The notes under the pieces are model-generated. The model was given only the letters and a program-made list of their open reading frames with translations, had not been told where the DNA came from and did not search any database. DNA of 64,000 nt, from contig JAJFFC010000028.1 in NCBI GenBank assembly GCA_021776795.1, positions 124,001 to 188,000 of the forward strand, read 5' to 3'. The DNA comes from Planctomycetota bacterium. Its GTDB lineage: Bacteria > Planctomycetota > UBA1135. A program made the position numbers and the translations under genes. Every line of letters starts with the position of its first letter. The first letter of the stretch is position 1. Positions 17,443-25,520 of the stretch are shown here, piece after piece.

Positions 17443-18345
17443 TTAGAGGACTGTCGTGCTGACGCCGTTACTGACGTCACAAGAGTTGATGTCGACAGCC
17501 TGGAAGTGCACCGTAGCGCCACTGGCTCCGGCTGGGACAGTCAGGCTAAGGCTTGCGCTTCCCGAGGCGTCCGCCGTCAACACCGTGAGCACTTGGATCG
17601 ACGGACTCAGGTCCAAAGTCAATGGTCCGCAGAAAGCGGTGTTCACTGTGACTGGTCCGGAGCCGGCCAAGGAAAAGCCGATGCCCACAGGCCCGAATGC
17701 CGTGCCGCCTGTCACGTCGAAGGAGCCAATCGTGCCTGCTGCAAGTGCGGAAACCGTGAGGTTTAAGCCACCACCAATCTTAGCCAGGCTGATGGGATCG
17801 CAACCACCGTTCAAAGCGGTGAAACGTAATGAATTCACCGTGGCACCATTCGGCACGCCAATATCGGTGAGGTCAATCTCCACCCCATACACATCAGCGG
17901 CGTAGGGGCCAGCCGTTTGGTAGTAATAAGCGGTGGAAGCGACGTTGACACCAAAAACCATGTCAGCATTCACACTCGCCACAAAACCGTCGAAGTCGGA
18001 ACTAATCCCATAGAGTCCGACATCAAACTGAGAATCGAGCATGACCAAGTCGGCGCCAGCTTGGTTCGTGACACCGCCAAGGAAAGTGACTTCGACGACG
18101 TCGCCAGCGGCGGCGTTGGCATAGCCGGCATCCTCAATCGGAGAGCTGCTCATGGCTTCGGAAATCGTCAGAGGATTGTTGACGACATTCAGCCAATCAA
18201 AGATCCCACCAGAGCTAATGATGGTGCTCGCGGAATCTGGTGGTGAGAGCTCCCAGGGGCCTAGGGTTTGGGCTTGGGCGGCCGCGGGTGCCGCGAAAAG
18301 AATTGGCGCAAGGCCAAGAAGAAGTTTGGAAAGGGGGGACTTCAT
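17443..18345 (-). CDS. Secreted protein of unknown function with shared C-terminal module
   Basis: 300 residues. The start is at [20 protein letters not shown], a signal peptide cut near AQAQT; six residues of open frame precede it. The middle is beta-rich with many Ala, Val, Asp and Gly and no catalytic motif that I recognise. The last ~100 residues carry the module seen across the window, ending [19 protein letters not shown] followed by a Cys/SN tail. Location should be periplasmic, surface or extracellular. A TAGGAT element ends 7 nt before the ATG. Confidence 0.68.
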   Translation of the reverse strand: MKSPLSKLLLGLAPILFAAPAAAQAQTLGPWELSPPDSASTIISSGGIFDWLNVVNNPLTISEAMSSSPIEDAGYANAAAGDVVEVTFLGGVTNQAGADLVMLDSQFDVGLYGISSDFDGFVASVNADMVFGVNVASTAYYYQTAGPYAADVYGVEIDLTDIGVPNGATVNSLRFTALNGGCDPISLAKIGGGLNLTVSALAAGTIGSFDVTGGTAFGPVGIGFSLAGSGPVTVNTAFCGPLTLDLSPSIQVLTVLTADASGSASLSLTVPAGASGATVHFQAVDINSCDVSNGVSTTVL

Positions 18346-18352
18346 AAACCCT

Positions 18353-18358
18353 ATCCTA
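18353..18358 (-). promoter_or_regulatory. -10-like TAGGAT, 7 nt before start codon
   Basis: On the minus strand TAGGAT precedes the ATG at 18345 by 7 nt. This supports the chosen start and a leaderless transcript. Confidence 0.48.
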
Positions 18359-18396
18359 AACAAGATTTCGCATGGGCCGGGAAAATCGCCCAGAGC

Positions 18397-19659
18397 CTAG
18401 TTATCGCGGCGTAGGACCGATTTTTTGAGAAAATCCACCCACTTCTCTTCCATCTTGCGCTGGAAGCTCTTGGGATAGGCCTTGCGAAACTGGCTCTGCC
18501 CGCTGAGGTCCTCGAGCGCCGATTCCAGGTATTTCCCAAAGTCCTGGTGGCGTTTCGGGTCTTCTTGACTCCACAGCCAGGCCAGCAACCCATAAGCCGC
18601 GGCATAAGCGCCATCGGGGTCTTTGCTATCGCTCAAACCATCGCGGCCGATGCCCAACAGCGTGTCCAAATCGATCGGCCCATCGTTCTGCAACGCGCGC
18701 TCAATCAGGTCGACATCGAGGCGGCCGGGGTGATAATCCGGAAGACCTTCGGTGGGGCGCAGGCATACTTGGAAGTAACTGCCGATGGCTTCATCCAGCC
18801 ATCCGGCCAAGCCTTCGGCTTCGCCTTTGGAGGTCTGGCGAATGAAGGCGCGCAAGTAGCCACGCGCGGTGGCGTAAGGAAGGTCGACCACGGTTTCGCC
18901 ATCGAGCCATAGGCCGACTTCGCCGCTGAAGGGATCCACCCATCCACGTTTGGCTTCGCCGGATTCGGGGTAAGCGTCGCGGCGGCTCGGAAAAATGCGC
19001 ACCTCAATCGGCGTCAGCAGTTCCTGAACCGGACTGTACTGGCGCAAATGATGCAGCATATGCCCGTACAAGCGTTCGGTGGTGGCCGCCGCAATCAAGG
19101 CTTCATGCAAGGGGCCACTGACTTTGACTTGTGCATGCGCCGTGGCAAAGATCCAAGGCGTTTTCTTCTCGGCACGCAGGGCGAAATAGTCGACCTCGGC
19201 CAGGCGCGAACCACTCGGTGTAGGCACTTCCCACACATGGACTCCCAAACGATGGCCCAGTTTTTCGCGAGCGGGGGTGTAGTTCGAGTCCAAATCCAGA
19301 GCGCGCCAATAATGCATATTGACCTCGGCGGCGAAACCATGACGCTGACACCACAAGGCAAAAGACATGGCATCTTTCGCCGTGGCCCGCGCCGAGTACA
19401 CCAGGTCCAACTTCTCCAGGTAGGTCGGATAGTCCGCACGCGGTCCGCGCATGCTCTTGATCTTCTTGACCTGAATCTTGCGCTCACGCCCCAGCGTGTC
19501 GATGACCACAATCTCCTTGGCGTTCTGCAACAACATGGTGCCCCTCACCTCTTTGCCCGAGGTCAAGGTTAGGACATCATCAGTGCCAACCTCCGGCTCT
19601 TGCGCCGGTGTGGCCGCCACCACGGCGGTCAGGCATAGGCAGAGGGCGAGAAATCGCAT
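18397..19659 (-). CDS. Secreted peptidase-MA-like protein lacking the HExxH motif
   Basis: 420 residues with a signal peptide (cleavage near PAQEP). Residues ~28-70 form a small beta barrel-like segment (TLTSGKEVRGTMLLQNAKEI), common before DUF1570/peptidase-MA domains in planctomycetes. In active gluzincins of this type a helix with HExxH precedes W-L-x-E-G/A. Here the helix reads ARGYLRAFIRQTSKG while the following GWLDEAIGSYF is intact. Both histidines and the glutamate are thus absent, so it is probably a non-catalytic binding protein. The family assignment rests on pattern only. A TAGCCT element ends 6 nt before the ATG. Confidence 0.62.
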   Translation of the reverse strand: MRFLALCLCLTAVVAATPAQEPEVGTDDVLTLTSGKEVRGTMLLQNAKEIVVIDTLGRERKIQVKKIKSMRGPRADYPTYLEKLDLVYSARATAKDAMSFALWCQRHGFAAEVNMHYWRALDLDSNYTPAREKLGHRLGVHVWEVPTPSGSRLAEVDYFALRAEKKTPWIFATAHAQVKVSGPLHEALIAAATTERLYGHMLHHLRQYSPVQELLTPIEVRIFPSRRDAYPESGEAKRGWVDPFSGEVGLWLDGETVVDLPYATARGYLRAFIRQTSKGEAEGLAGWLDEAIGSYFQVCLRPTEGLPDYHPGRLDVDLIERALQNDGPIDLDTLLGIGRDGLSDSKDPDGAYAAAYGLLAWLWSQEDPKRHQDFGKYLESALEDLSGQSQFRKAYPKSFQRKMEEKWVDFLKKSVLRRDN

Positions 19660-19665
19660 GAATGC

Positions 19666-19671
19666 AGGCTA
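19666..19671 (-). promoter_or_regulatory. -10-like TAGCCT, 6 nt before start codon
   Basis: On the minus strand TAGCCT ends 6 nt before the ATG at 19659. Confidence 0.4.
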
Positions 19672-19697
19672 GCAGGCCCTGCTGCCGCCCAGCTCTT

Positions 19698-20245
19698 CTA
19701 ATACGAAATCAACACCTGGTTACTGGTTTCGCAGGTGGTGAGGTCGATGGCTTGGATACGTACCGTGCGTGCGGCGCCGGCCGGGACAAACTGCGGGGGA
19801 GTGCTGACCTCGCCGTTGGCATTGGCGGGCATGATGCCGAAGAGTTGCATACTGCTAGAGAGATTGACTTCGGTTCCCGCGCAGGGGTAGCCGGCTGGAA
19901 TGGGCGTGGGGCCAGCAGGTCCAGCACCGTTTCGCTCCCAAACAAAGGCGATGTTGCCATTGGGTGTGGCGCCAGAACAGTTCACCGTCATCGGGCCATT
20001 GGTGGCGCCGCCCATCCATAGCGCGAAGGGGTCCTTGGGGCCCTCGAAGAACTCGGCTTCTGACCAGAAACCGGAGAGTTGTGTGCGGGTGACGAAACTC
20101 CAGGCGCTGGTGTCTGTGTCAATCATCCAGAGGCCGCCGTCCAAATAAAATATGGCACCGCTTTCACTGAAGCACATGGACACCGTGGAGGTGGGCATGG
20201 AGGGGATAGATGGGTTGACGTCCGTCACCTGGGCGGTTTGGGTAT
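19698..20245. repeat. Direct repeat, copy A (3' half of paralog A)
   Basis: Nearly identical in DNA to 20797-21344. Only scattered single-base differences are seen, while the 5' halves of the two genes differ much more. Confidence 0.8.
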
Positions 20246-20771
20246 CGATTTTCGCCAATCCAGTGCTTGCGAATCCGAAAAGCTCACCACCATAAAAATC
20301 TAATGCTCTGATGAGTAGGCCACCACTGCTCATTTCCCCAATATAGTTCGTGGCTCCTGTCGCAAGGTCAAGAGTATAGAGGTCAATGGGGGTTTGAATG
20401 AGCGGGGAATCTCTTTCATTTACTAAATAAAGAGTGTCATTGGGCCCGAAAGCCATGGCGACGAGCCCAATAAAACTGGTCTGCAAAACGAAGGTCGCTT
20501 GTGCGGTGTCCGGATCAATCTCATAAATGGCATAGGGGGCAAAGTAACGTCCGTAGGCCGCATACATCCGTCCTTGGCTATCGACTGCCAGTGCCTCCCA
20601 CAAATGCACATTCAGGCCAGTTGACCCAATGAATTGCATCTCTGCAGTTTTCGCGTCGATGGACCAGAGGTTGCCACCAAATTTATCCATGGCACGGAGC
20701 TCCTGCGCGGCCAGGGAATTAGAGGCCGCAAGTATCAGGATTGATGCGAAAAAAAGTCGGGGTAGGGTCAT
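19698..20771 (-). CDS. Secreted propeller-like protein, tandem paralog A
   Basis: 357 residues with a signal peptide (cleavage near LAAQE). The N-terminal ~240 residues read as a series of short blades, each like LYTLDLATGATNYIGE or IYEIDPDTAQATFVLQ, resembling DUF4394/PQQ-type propellers that describe interval-like repeats. The C-terminal ~110 residues are the shared module (PAGYPCAGTEVNLSSSMQ ... VPAGAARTVRIQAIDLTTCE). It lies 25 nt downstream of its paralog B, to which it is almost identical over the second half. No catalytic residues are apparent; a surface-binding role is possible but unsupported. Confidence 0.72.
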   Translation of the reverse strand: MTLPRLFFASILILAASNSLAAQELRAMDKFGGNLWSIDAKTAEMQFIGSTGLNVHLWEALAVDSQGRMYAAYGRYFAPYAIYEIDPDTAQATFVLQTSFIGLVAMAFGPNDTLYLVNERDSPLIQTPIDLYTLDLATGATNYIGEMSSGGLLIRALDFYGGELFGFASTGLAKIDTQTAQVTDVNPSIPSMPTSTVSMCFSESGAIFYLDGGLWMIDTDTSAWSFVTRTQLSGFWSEAEFFEGPKDPFALWMGGATNGPMTVNCSGATPNGNIAFVWERNGAGPAGPTPIPAGYPCAGTEVNLSSSMQLFGIMPANANGEVSTPPQFVPAGAARTVRIQAIDLTTCETSNQVLISY

Positions 20772-20796
20772 GGTAAATGGTGACTACCCCAGGTTA

Positions 20797-21344
20797 TCAG
20801 AAGGAAATCAGCGCCTGGTTACTGGTCTCGCAGGTGGTGAGGTCGATGGCTTGGATCCGTACCGTGCGTGCGGCGCCGGCAGGGACAAACTGCGGGGGAG
20901 TGCTGATTTCTCCATTGGCATTGGCGGGCATGATGCCGAAGAGTTGCATGTTGCTCGAGAGATCGACTTCGGTTCCCGCGCATGGGTAGCCGGCTGGAAT
21001 TGGAGTCGGACCTGCCGGGCCAGCACCATTTCGCTCCCAAACAAAGGCGATGCTGCCATTGGGTGTGGCGCCAGAACAGTTCACCGTCATCGGGCCATTG
21101 GTGGCGCCGCCCATCCATATTGCGAAGGGGTCTGTGGGTCCTTCGAAGAATTCGGCTTCGGACCAGAAGGCGGGGAGTTGGGTTCTGGTGACGAAACTCC
21201 AGGCACTGGTGTCTGGATCAATCATCCAGAGGCCGCCGTCTAAATAGAACAGTGCTCCACTTTCACTGAAACACATAGAGACTGTAGAAGTCGGCATTGA
21301 GGGGATGGAGTGGTTAACGTCCGTCACCTGGGCGGTTTGCGTGT
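20797..21344. repeat. Direct repeat, copy B (3' half of paralog B)
   Basis: Counterpart of 19698-20245. The sharp change in similarity near the upstream boundary suggests gene conversion or domain-limited duplication. Confidence 0.8.
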
Positions 21345-21870
21345 CAATCTTAAGTAATCCACTCCAACCGCCTCCATATCCGTACAATTCTCCACCGTAA
21401 AAATCGAGAGCTCGAATGGGCTGAAGGCCACTTGTTGCCTCTCCAATGAAAGTAGTCGCACCGGTCACGAGATCCAGTGTATAGAGGTCAACAGGAGAAA
21501 AGATGGAGGGTGAATCTCTTTCATTCACCAAATAAAGGGTGTCTCCAGGCCCAAAGGCCATAGCGAGAAGGCCATTGAAGGTTGTTTGAAGGATGAATGT
21601 TGCCTGGGCCGTGTCTGGATCGATTTCGTAAATCGCATAGGGGAAATCAAACCTGCCATAGGCTGCGAACATCTTCCCCTGGCTGTCCATGGCCAAAGCC
21701 TCCCAAAGAAGGGCATTGATGCCAGTTGACCCTAGGTACTGTAATTCTCCAGTTTGAGGGTCGATAGCCCAAAGGGTACCCCCAAATTTATCCATGGCGC
21801 GGAGCTCCTGTGCGGGAAGGGCACTTGAAGCGACAAAGCAAAGGACTATGAAGAGGAAAAGGTGTTGCAT
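20797..21870 (-). CDS. Secreted propeller-like protein, tandem paralog B
   Basis: 357 residues, the same length as paralog A, with its own signal peptide (cleavage near LPAQE). Blades such as LWAIDPQTGELQYLGS and IYEIDPDTAQATFILQ align with those of A, and the C-terminal module is nearly the same. The 5' half is visibly more AT-rich than the flanking genes and than its own 3' half. Being upstream of A with a 25-nt gap, the two could be one transcript. Function is unknown. Confidence 0.72.
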   Translation of the reverse strand: MQHLFLFIVLCFVASSALPAQELRAMDKFGGTLWAIDPQTGELQYLGSTGINALLWEALAMDSQGKMFAAYGRFDFPYAIYEIDPDTAQATFILQTTFNGLLAMAFGPGDTLYLVNERDSPSIFSPVDLYTLDLVTGATTFIGEATSGLQPIRALDFYGGELYGYGGGWSGLLKIDTQTAQVTDVNHSIPSMPTSTVSMCFSESGALFYLDGGLWMIDPDTSAWSFVTRTQLPAFWSEAEFFEGPTDPFAIWMGGATNGPMTVNCSGATPNGSIAFVWERNGAGPAGPTPIPAGYPCAGTEVDLSSNMQLFGIMPANANGEISTPPQFVPAGAARTVRIQAIDLTTCETSNQALISF

Positions 21871-21944
21871 GGCTAGACTCTGCCAATTAGGCTGAACACG
21901 AGCTAACCAAAGCTTACCCTCATTTTGCTTTCCTCGTAGAAATC

Positions 21945-23447
21945 ATGTCAAGAAATACAAGTTTAATTTCCTCCTTTGCCATCGCAGCAGTTTGCTCTAT
22001 AGGTGGTATTCCGCAGCCGCAAGGCTCAAATCTGACCAGAGTTGCCCCGATTAGTCTTCAGCAGGTTCCTTTGGCCAGCTCTGGGCCAGCGAATCGCGAC
22101 TACGACCATGCCACGGTCGCTATGAATTCTGACCGCGATATTATCGTTGCCTTCCATTCGACAATTAATCCGAATCTAAAACAGGTGGAAATCGCGTGCT
22201 ATGAACATCAACCTGGTGACACATGGAACTATATTGGGACAGAGGTCGTGGGAAGTACTGGGCACGATCCTTTGCAGCTTGCGCCGGCCGGTCTTGTTAA
22301 ATGCGAACGCCCCGACGTTGTAGCGGTAGGCGATAGGTTTTTTGTGGTTTGGACTAGGCGATATCAAGGCCTGCCCTTACAACCAAATGAACCTGCCGTT
22401 CTAGAATGCGCCTGGGTAGACCTCTCTGGAGGCTCCATTGCGATAAAGCGAAACGCCCAGCCTCAAGGCCAAGGTGTGGTTCTGGATACTGATGATCCTG
22501 CCCTCGGAAGTACCCAACATCTTTGGGTGCGAGAATGTGGTGGCGTTCCCGATGCCGTGCCACTTAACGACCCCAATAATCCCTATTCAGTTGCTGTGGT
22601 TTACCCGCACCAAAAGGTGTTTTCCGTCCCGCAACAATCAGAGGACCGCACCTTTGAGCTTCGCGTAGTTACCTGCATATACGACGATGCCTTAGGAACG
22701 GTAACTCCAGGTTCTGTTGACCTTTTGGTGCCTCAGATTCAATTCAATGGCCAATCTTCCCCAAACCCAGGGGCATCGTCTGGTGGTTTGATCCTTCCTG
22801 AGGTTGCACCTTCCTTGCAAGAAGGAGCATTTTGGCTAGCGGCAGAACGGCAAATTGAAGTTGGCACCCCTGTAGCGATTGAGGGGAAAATTTATCTTGG
22901 ATATTGGAAATTGGAGTCGGGCATGTGGACAGAGAAGGCCTCTCGCACCTATCAGACGGGAACTGCTGGCCTTACCTATTATCGCCGCCGGCCCATGATC
23001 TCGGCCTATCCCGAAGCAGGTCAAAGCCCAACAGTTGGTTTGGCGTTTAACAAAATCGATGTCAGTGGAGCGACCCCAAACATTGACGTGATTTATAAGC
23101 AGGTGACCTATGATCCAACGGGTGGTTTGAACAACATTCTGGCATTTCCGCAATGGCCCAATAGCGCTGGGGTAGATGACCATAAGCCAGCTTCCGTCAT
23201 GGGCCGCGTTGCTGCAAACCTAGCGGTGGCTTATGCTGGGCGTGCGCCAGGCCAAGGTGGCGCGAGCAGCGATTTGATTAATAACCAGGGCGTCATAATC
23301 GATACCTCTCCCCATGTCACCAATGCACGGCCAGGCTTGGCCTATCAGTATGTCTCTTCAGCGCTGGATCCGGATTATGTCGCAGTCTGTTGGGAGAAAA
23401 CGATGTCGCAAAATGGACAATTAGTTGTTTGGGTGGGTGTCGAATAG
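21945..23447 (+). CDS. Secreted protein of unknown function, AT-richer than neighbours
   Basis: 500 residues with a likely signal segment at the N-terminus (SLISSFAIAAVCSIGGIP). The body contains repeated short strands like DIIVAFHSTINP, RFFVVWTRRYQG and NLAVAYAGRAPG, reminiscent of a sialidase-like or WD-type propeller in which each blade ends in an aromatic pair, but I cannot assign a family. It lacks the C-terminal module of its neighbours. Codons are clearly more AT-rich than in the flanking genes (many TTT, AAT, GAT, TTG choices), which suggests a different history. It is convergent with the pseudopilin gene. Confidence 0.6.
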   Translation: MSRNTSLISSFAIAAVCSIGGIPQPQGSNLTRVAPISLQQVPLASSGPANRDYDHATVAMNSDRDIIVAFHSTINPNLKQVEIACYEHQPGDTWNYIGTEVVGSTGHDPLQLAPAGLVKCERPDVVAVGDRFFVVWTRRYQGLPLQPNEPAVLECAWVDLSGGSIAIKRNAQPQGQGVVLDTDDPALGSTQHLWVRECGGVPDAVPLNDPNNPYSVAVVYPHQKVFSVPQQSEDRTFELRVVTCIYDDALGTVTPGSVDLLVPQIQFNGQSSPNPGASSGGLILPEVAPSLQEGAFWLAAERQIEVGTPVAIEGKIYLGYWKLESGMWTEKASRTYQTGTAGLTYYRRRPMISAYPEAGQSPTVGLAFNKIDVSGATPNIDVIYKQVTYDPTGGLNNILAFPQWPNSAGVDDHKPASVMGRVAANLAVAYAGRAPGQGGASSDLINNQGVIIDTSPHVTNARPGLAYQYVSSALDPDYVAVCWEKTMSQNGQLVVWVGVE

Positions 23448-23461
23448 ATAGGCGCCTTCGT

Positions 23462-23493
23462 TGGTAGCGTTGTACGGAATGGCAACGCTACCA
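23462..23493. terminator. Bidirectional hairpin between convergent genes
   Basis: A perfect 11-bp stem (10-bp GC-rich core) with a 10-nt loop, overlapping the last codons of the pseudopilin gene. There is no long T-run on either side. Confidence 0.5.
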
Positions 23494-24006
23494 GTTGTAC
23501 CCGCCAGGGGTGCTCACTTGCCAACCACTCAGTGGGCGCTGCGGATCATAGAAAGGGTTCGCAACGTAGTAGGTGGTGGGGGTGGCGTTGATGACGAACT
23601 TGAAGTCGGAGCCATCGGAGCGGTACATATAACCGCCATCGGTCGCGTTCGGGAACTGCGGATCGGGGTCCTTCGGCAGGTAAGGAAGGTAATCCGGGAC
23701 CAGGCCTGGAATATAGCCCGCGGCGTCGTAGCCCATGCTGCCGTAGTTGGCGGCGTCGCCCTGCCAGGCACCTGAAGTGTCTGGGTAGGCGCTGTTCATC
23801 TGTTTATAGTGAGCCAAGGCACTAGCTACCGATTTAAGGTCCGAGGCGCGTTTGGCATCGCGAGCCGTGCGCGCTTCGTTTTCCAGTATCGGCACCAAAA
23901 TACCAGCGAGCATGGCCAAAATCGTGACCACGATCAACATCTCGATGATGGTGAAGCCGGAGCGCCGTGCGCTGGAGCGCAGGTGAGGGATCGTGACGCG
24001 TTTCAT
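23488..24006 (-). CDS. Type II secretion-type major pseudopilin (GspG-like), copy 1
   Basis: 172 residues. The prepilin signature is RSGFTIIEMLIVVTILAMLA: cleavage after Gly, then N-methyl-Phe and Glu at +5, followed by a hydrophobic helix. A 15-residue basic leader precedes it. The globular part holds YPDTSGAWQGDAANYG and VPDYLPYLPKDPDP, typical of GspG-like pseudopilins, and it ends in STPGGYNW. It would assemble in the periplasmic pseudopilus of a type II secretion system after PilD/GspO processing. A related copy lies immediately upstream. No other gsp gene is in the window. Confidence 0.85.
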   Translation of the reverse strand: MKRVTIPHLRSSARRSGFTIIEMLIVVTILAMLAGILVPILENEARTARDAKRASDLKSVASALAHYKQMNSAYPDTSGAWQGDAANYGSMGYDAAGYIPGLVPDYLPYLPKDPDPQFPNATDGGYMYRSDGSDFKFVINATPTTYYVANPFYDPQRPLSGWQVSTPGGYNW

Positions 24007-24055
24007 GTCCTCCTTCTCTTCGGCACAATTTCACCAGAACAATAGAAAAACAGGA

Positions 24056-24083
24056 GACCGCGGCACCTTTCGATGCCGCGGTC
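24056..24083 (-). terminator. Intrinsic terminator after pseudopilin copy 2
   Basis: A perfect 10-bp GC-rich stem with an 8-nt loop. On the minus strand the stem is followed within 5 nt by TTTTT. Confidence 0.85.
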
Positions 24084-24112
24084 CAATCTGCCCGGGTGTC
24101 CGGGGGGGACGT

Positions 24113-24601
24113 CTACCAGTTGTAGCCGCCGGGGGAGCTCACCTGCCAGGCCGTAGCGGCACGGGCGGGGTCGAAGAACGGGTTACCAGTCGGGAAGGAC
24201 TCAGGGCTCTCGTTGATGCAGAACTTAAAGTCGGTGCCGTCAGAGCGGTAGCGGTAGCCACCGGTAGCGTTCGGGTAGTCAGCACTCGGATCCTTAGGAA
24301 GGACAGGAATGAAGTCAGGGACGAGACCTGGGATATAGCCAGTGGCGTCGTAACCAAGACCACCATCGGCAGCCGAGTCACCAGACCAGGCACCAGTCGT
24401 GTCAGGGTAACCACCATTGACGCGCTTGAAGCTTTCTACGGCGGATTGGACAGACTTAAGGTCGGAAGCACGACGGGAGTCGCGCGAAGACTGGGCAGCG
24501 TTCTCCAGAACGGGCACCAGGATTCCGGCCAGCATGGCCAGAATAGTTACCACAATCAGCATTTCGATGATCGTGAAACCGGCTTGACGTTGACGTTTCA
24601 T
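24113..24601 (-). CDS. Type II secretion-type major pseudopilin (GspG-like), copy 2
   Basis: 162 residues from the ATG at 24601 (MKRQRQAGFTIIEMLIVV), with a seven-residue basic leader ending in AG before the cleavage site; an upstream in-frame start adds 20 residues that would spoil the prepilin leader. The mature N-terminal helix is almost identical to that of copy 1. The globular region shares YPDTTGAWSGDSA, GYIPGLVPDFIPVLPKDP and the C-terminal SSPGGYNW. It is separated from copy 1 by a strong terminator, so the two may be expressed at different levels. Confidence 0.87.
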   Translation of the reverse strand: MKRQRQAGFTIIEMLIVVTILAMLAGILVPVLENAAQSSRDSRRASDLKSVQSAVESFKRVNGGYPDTTGAWSGDSAADGGLGYDATGYIPGLVPDFIPVLPKDPSADYPNATGGYRYRSDGTDFKFCINESPESFPTGNPFFDPARAATAWQVSSPGGYNW

Positions 24602-24713
24602 GTTATGTAGCTCTTTACGTTTGATTTGAGGTAGAAGCCGCCGGCAACCGGGCGTTGCCACGTGCAGGCGTTCCCACCCATATCGGCCACCTCACGGCGG
24701 GCCTTGAGTACCC

Positions 24714-25496
24714 TTATTCCTGAAAATCAACAATTACCGGGGCGTGATCGCTGGGCTTGGCCTCCCAGGTGCCCTTTTTGCGCTCCTCGCGGTCGATTTC
24801 GGAGCCAGAACAGCGTGAAACGGCCTCAGGGCTGCCCAGAGCCAGGTCGATGCGCAGGCCGTGATCGCGCGGAAAGGCCCCTCCGCGGTAATCCCACCAG
24901 CTGAAGAGCCCCGCTTCTTGATGGTGGAGGCGATAGAGGTCTTCGAGGCCATGGGCCTGCATGGCGGCAAGGCGCTGATGCTCTTCCTCGGAAAAGTGGA
25001 TTTTGCCGCGCCAACCCTCGGGATCGTAGACATCGCGGTCGTCGGGGGCGATGTTGAAGTCGCCGAGGACCACCATTTCTTCGCCTTGGGCGCGCAGCTC
25101 CCCAATCCATTGGTTGAGGGCATCGAGCCAGCCCATTTTGCGCACATATTTATCGCAGCCGACCTCTTTGCCATTGATGACATAAAGGTTGATGAAGCGC
25201 AGGCCGCCGAGCTTGGCCGAGATCACTCGGGCTTCCGCTTCGACAGGGTCGTTGGGGAAACCGATCTGCACATCTTCTAGACCGACTTTGCTTAGGAGCG
25301 CCACACCGTTGTAAGTCTTCTGGCCATGAACGACCGCCTTGTAGCCGACCTCGGCCAAGGCCGCGTGCGGAAACTGGTCATTGGTCACCTTGGTTTCCTG
25401 CAGGCACAGGATGTCCGGCTGATGACGCTCAAGGACGCCGAGCACCCGCTCAAGGCGAGTGCGCAGCGAGTTCACATTCCAACTGATGGCACGCAT
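24714..25496 (-). CDS. xth: Exodeoxyribonuclease III
   Basis: 260 residues of the EEP (exonuclease-endonuclease-phosphatase) fold. Motifs of ExoIII/AP endonuclease are present in order: ISWNVNSLRTRL, CLQETKV (metal-binding Glu), YNGVALLSK, LGDFNIAPDDRDV and the catalytic SDHAPVI. It cuts DNA 5' of abasic sites and removes 3' blocks in base-excision repair. A TACACT element ends 7 nt before the ATG. It is a cytoplasmic single-gene unit flanked by secretome genes. Confidence 0.95.
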   Translation of the reverse strand: MRAISWNVNSLRTRLERVLGVLERHQPDILCLQETKVTNDQFPHAALAEVGYKAVVHGQKTYNGVALLSKVGLEDVQIGFPNDPVEAEARVISAKLGGLRFINLYVINGKEVGCDKYVRKMGWLDALNQWIGELRAQGEEMVVLGDFNIAPDDRDVYDPEGWRGKIHFSEEEHQRLAAMQAHGLEDLYRLHHQEAGLFSWWDYRGGAFPRDHGLRIDLALGSPEAVSRCSGSEIDREERKKGTWEAKPSDHAPVIVDFQE

Positions 25497-25503
25497 GGTG
25501 CGC

Positions 25504-25509
25504 AGTGTA
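25504..25509 (-). promoter_or_regulatory. -10-like TACACT, 7 nt before xth start
   Basis: On the minus strand TACACT ends 7 nt before the ATG at 25496. There is no Shine-Dalgarno. Confidence 0.45.
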
Positions 25510-25520
25510 AGAAAGTTTCC

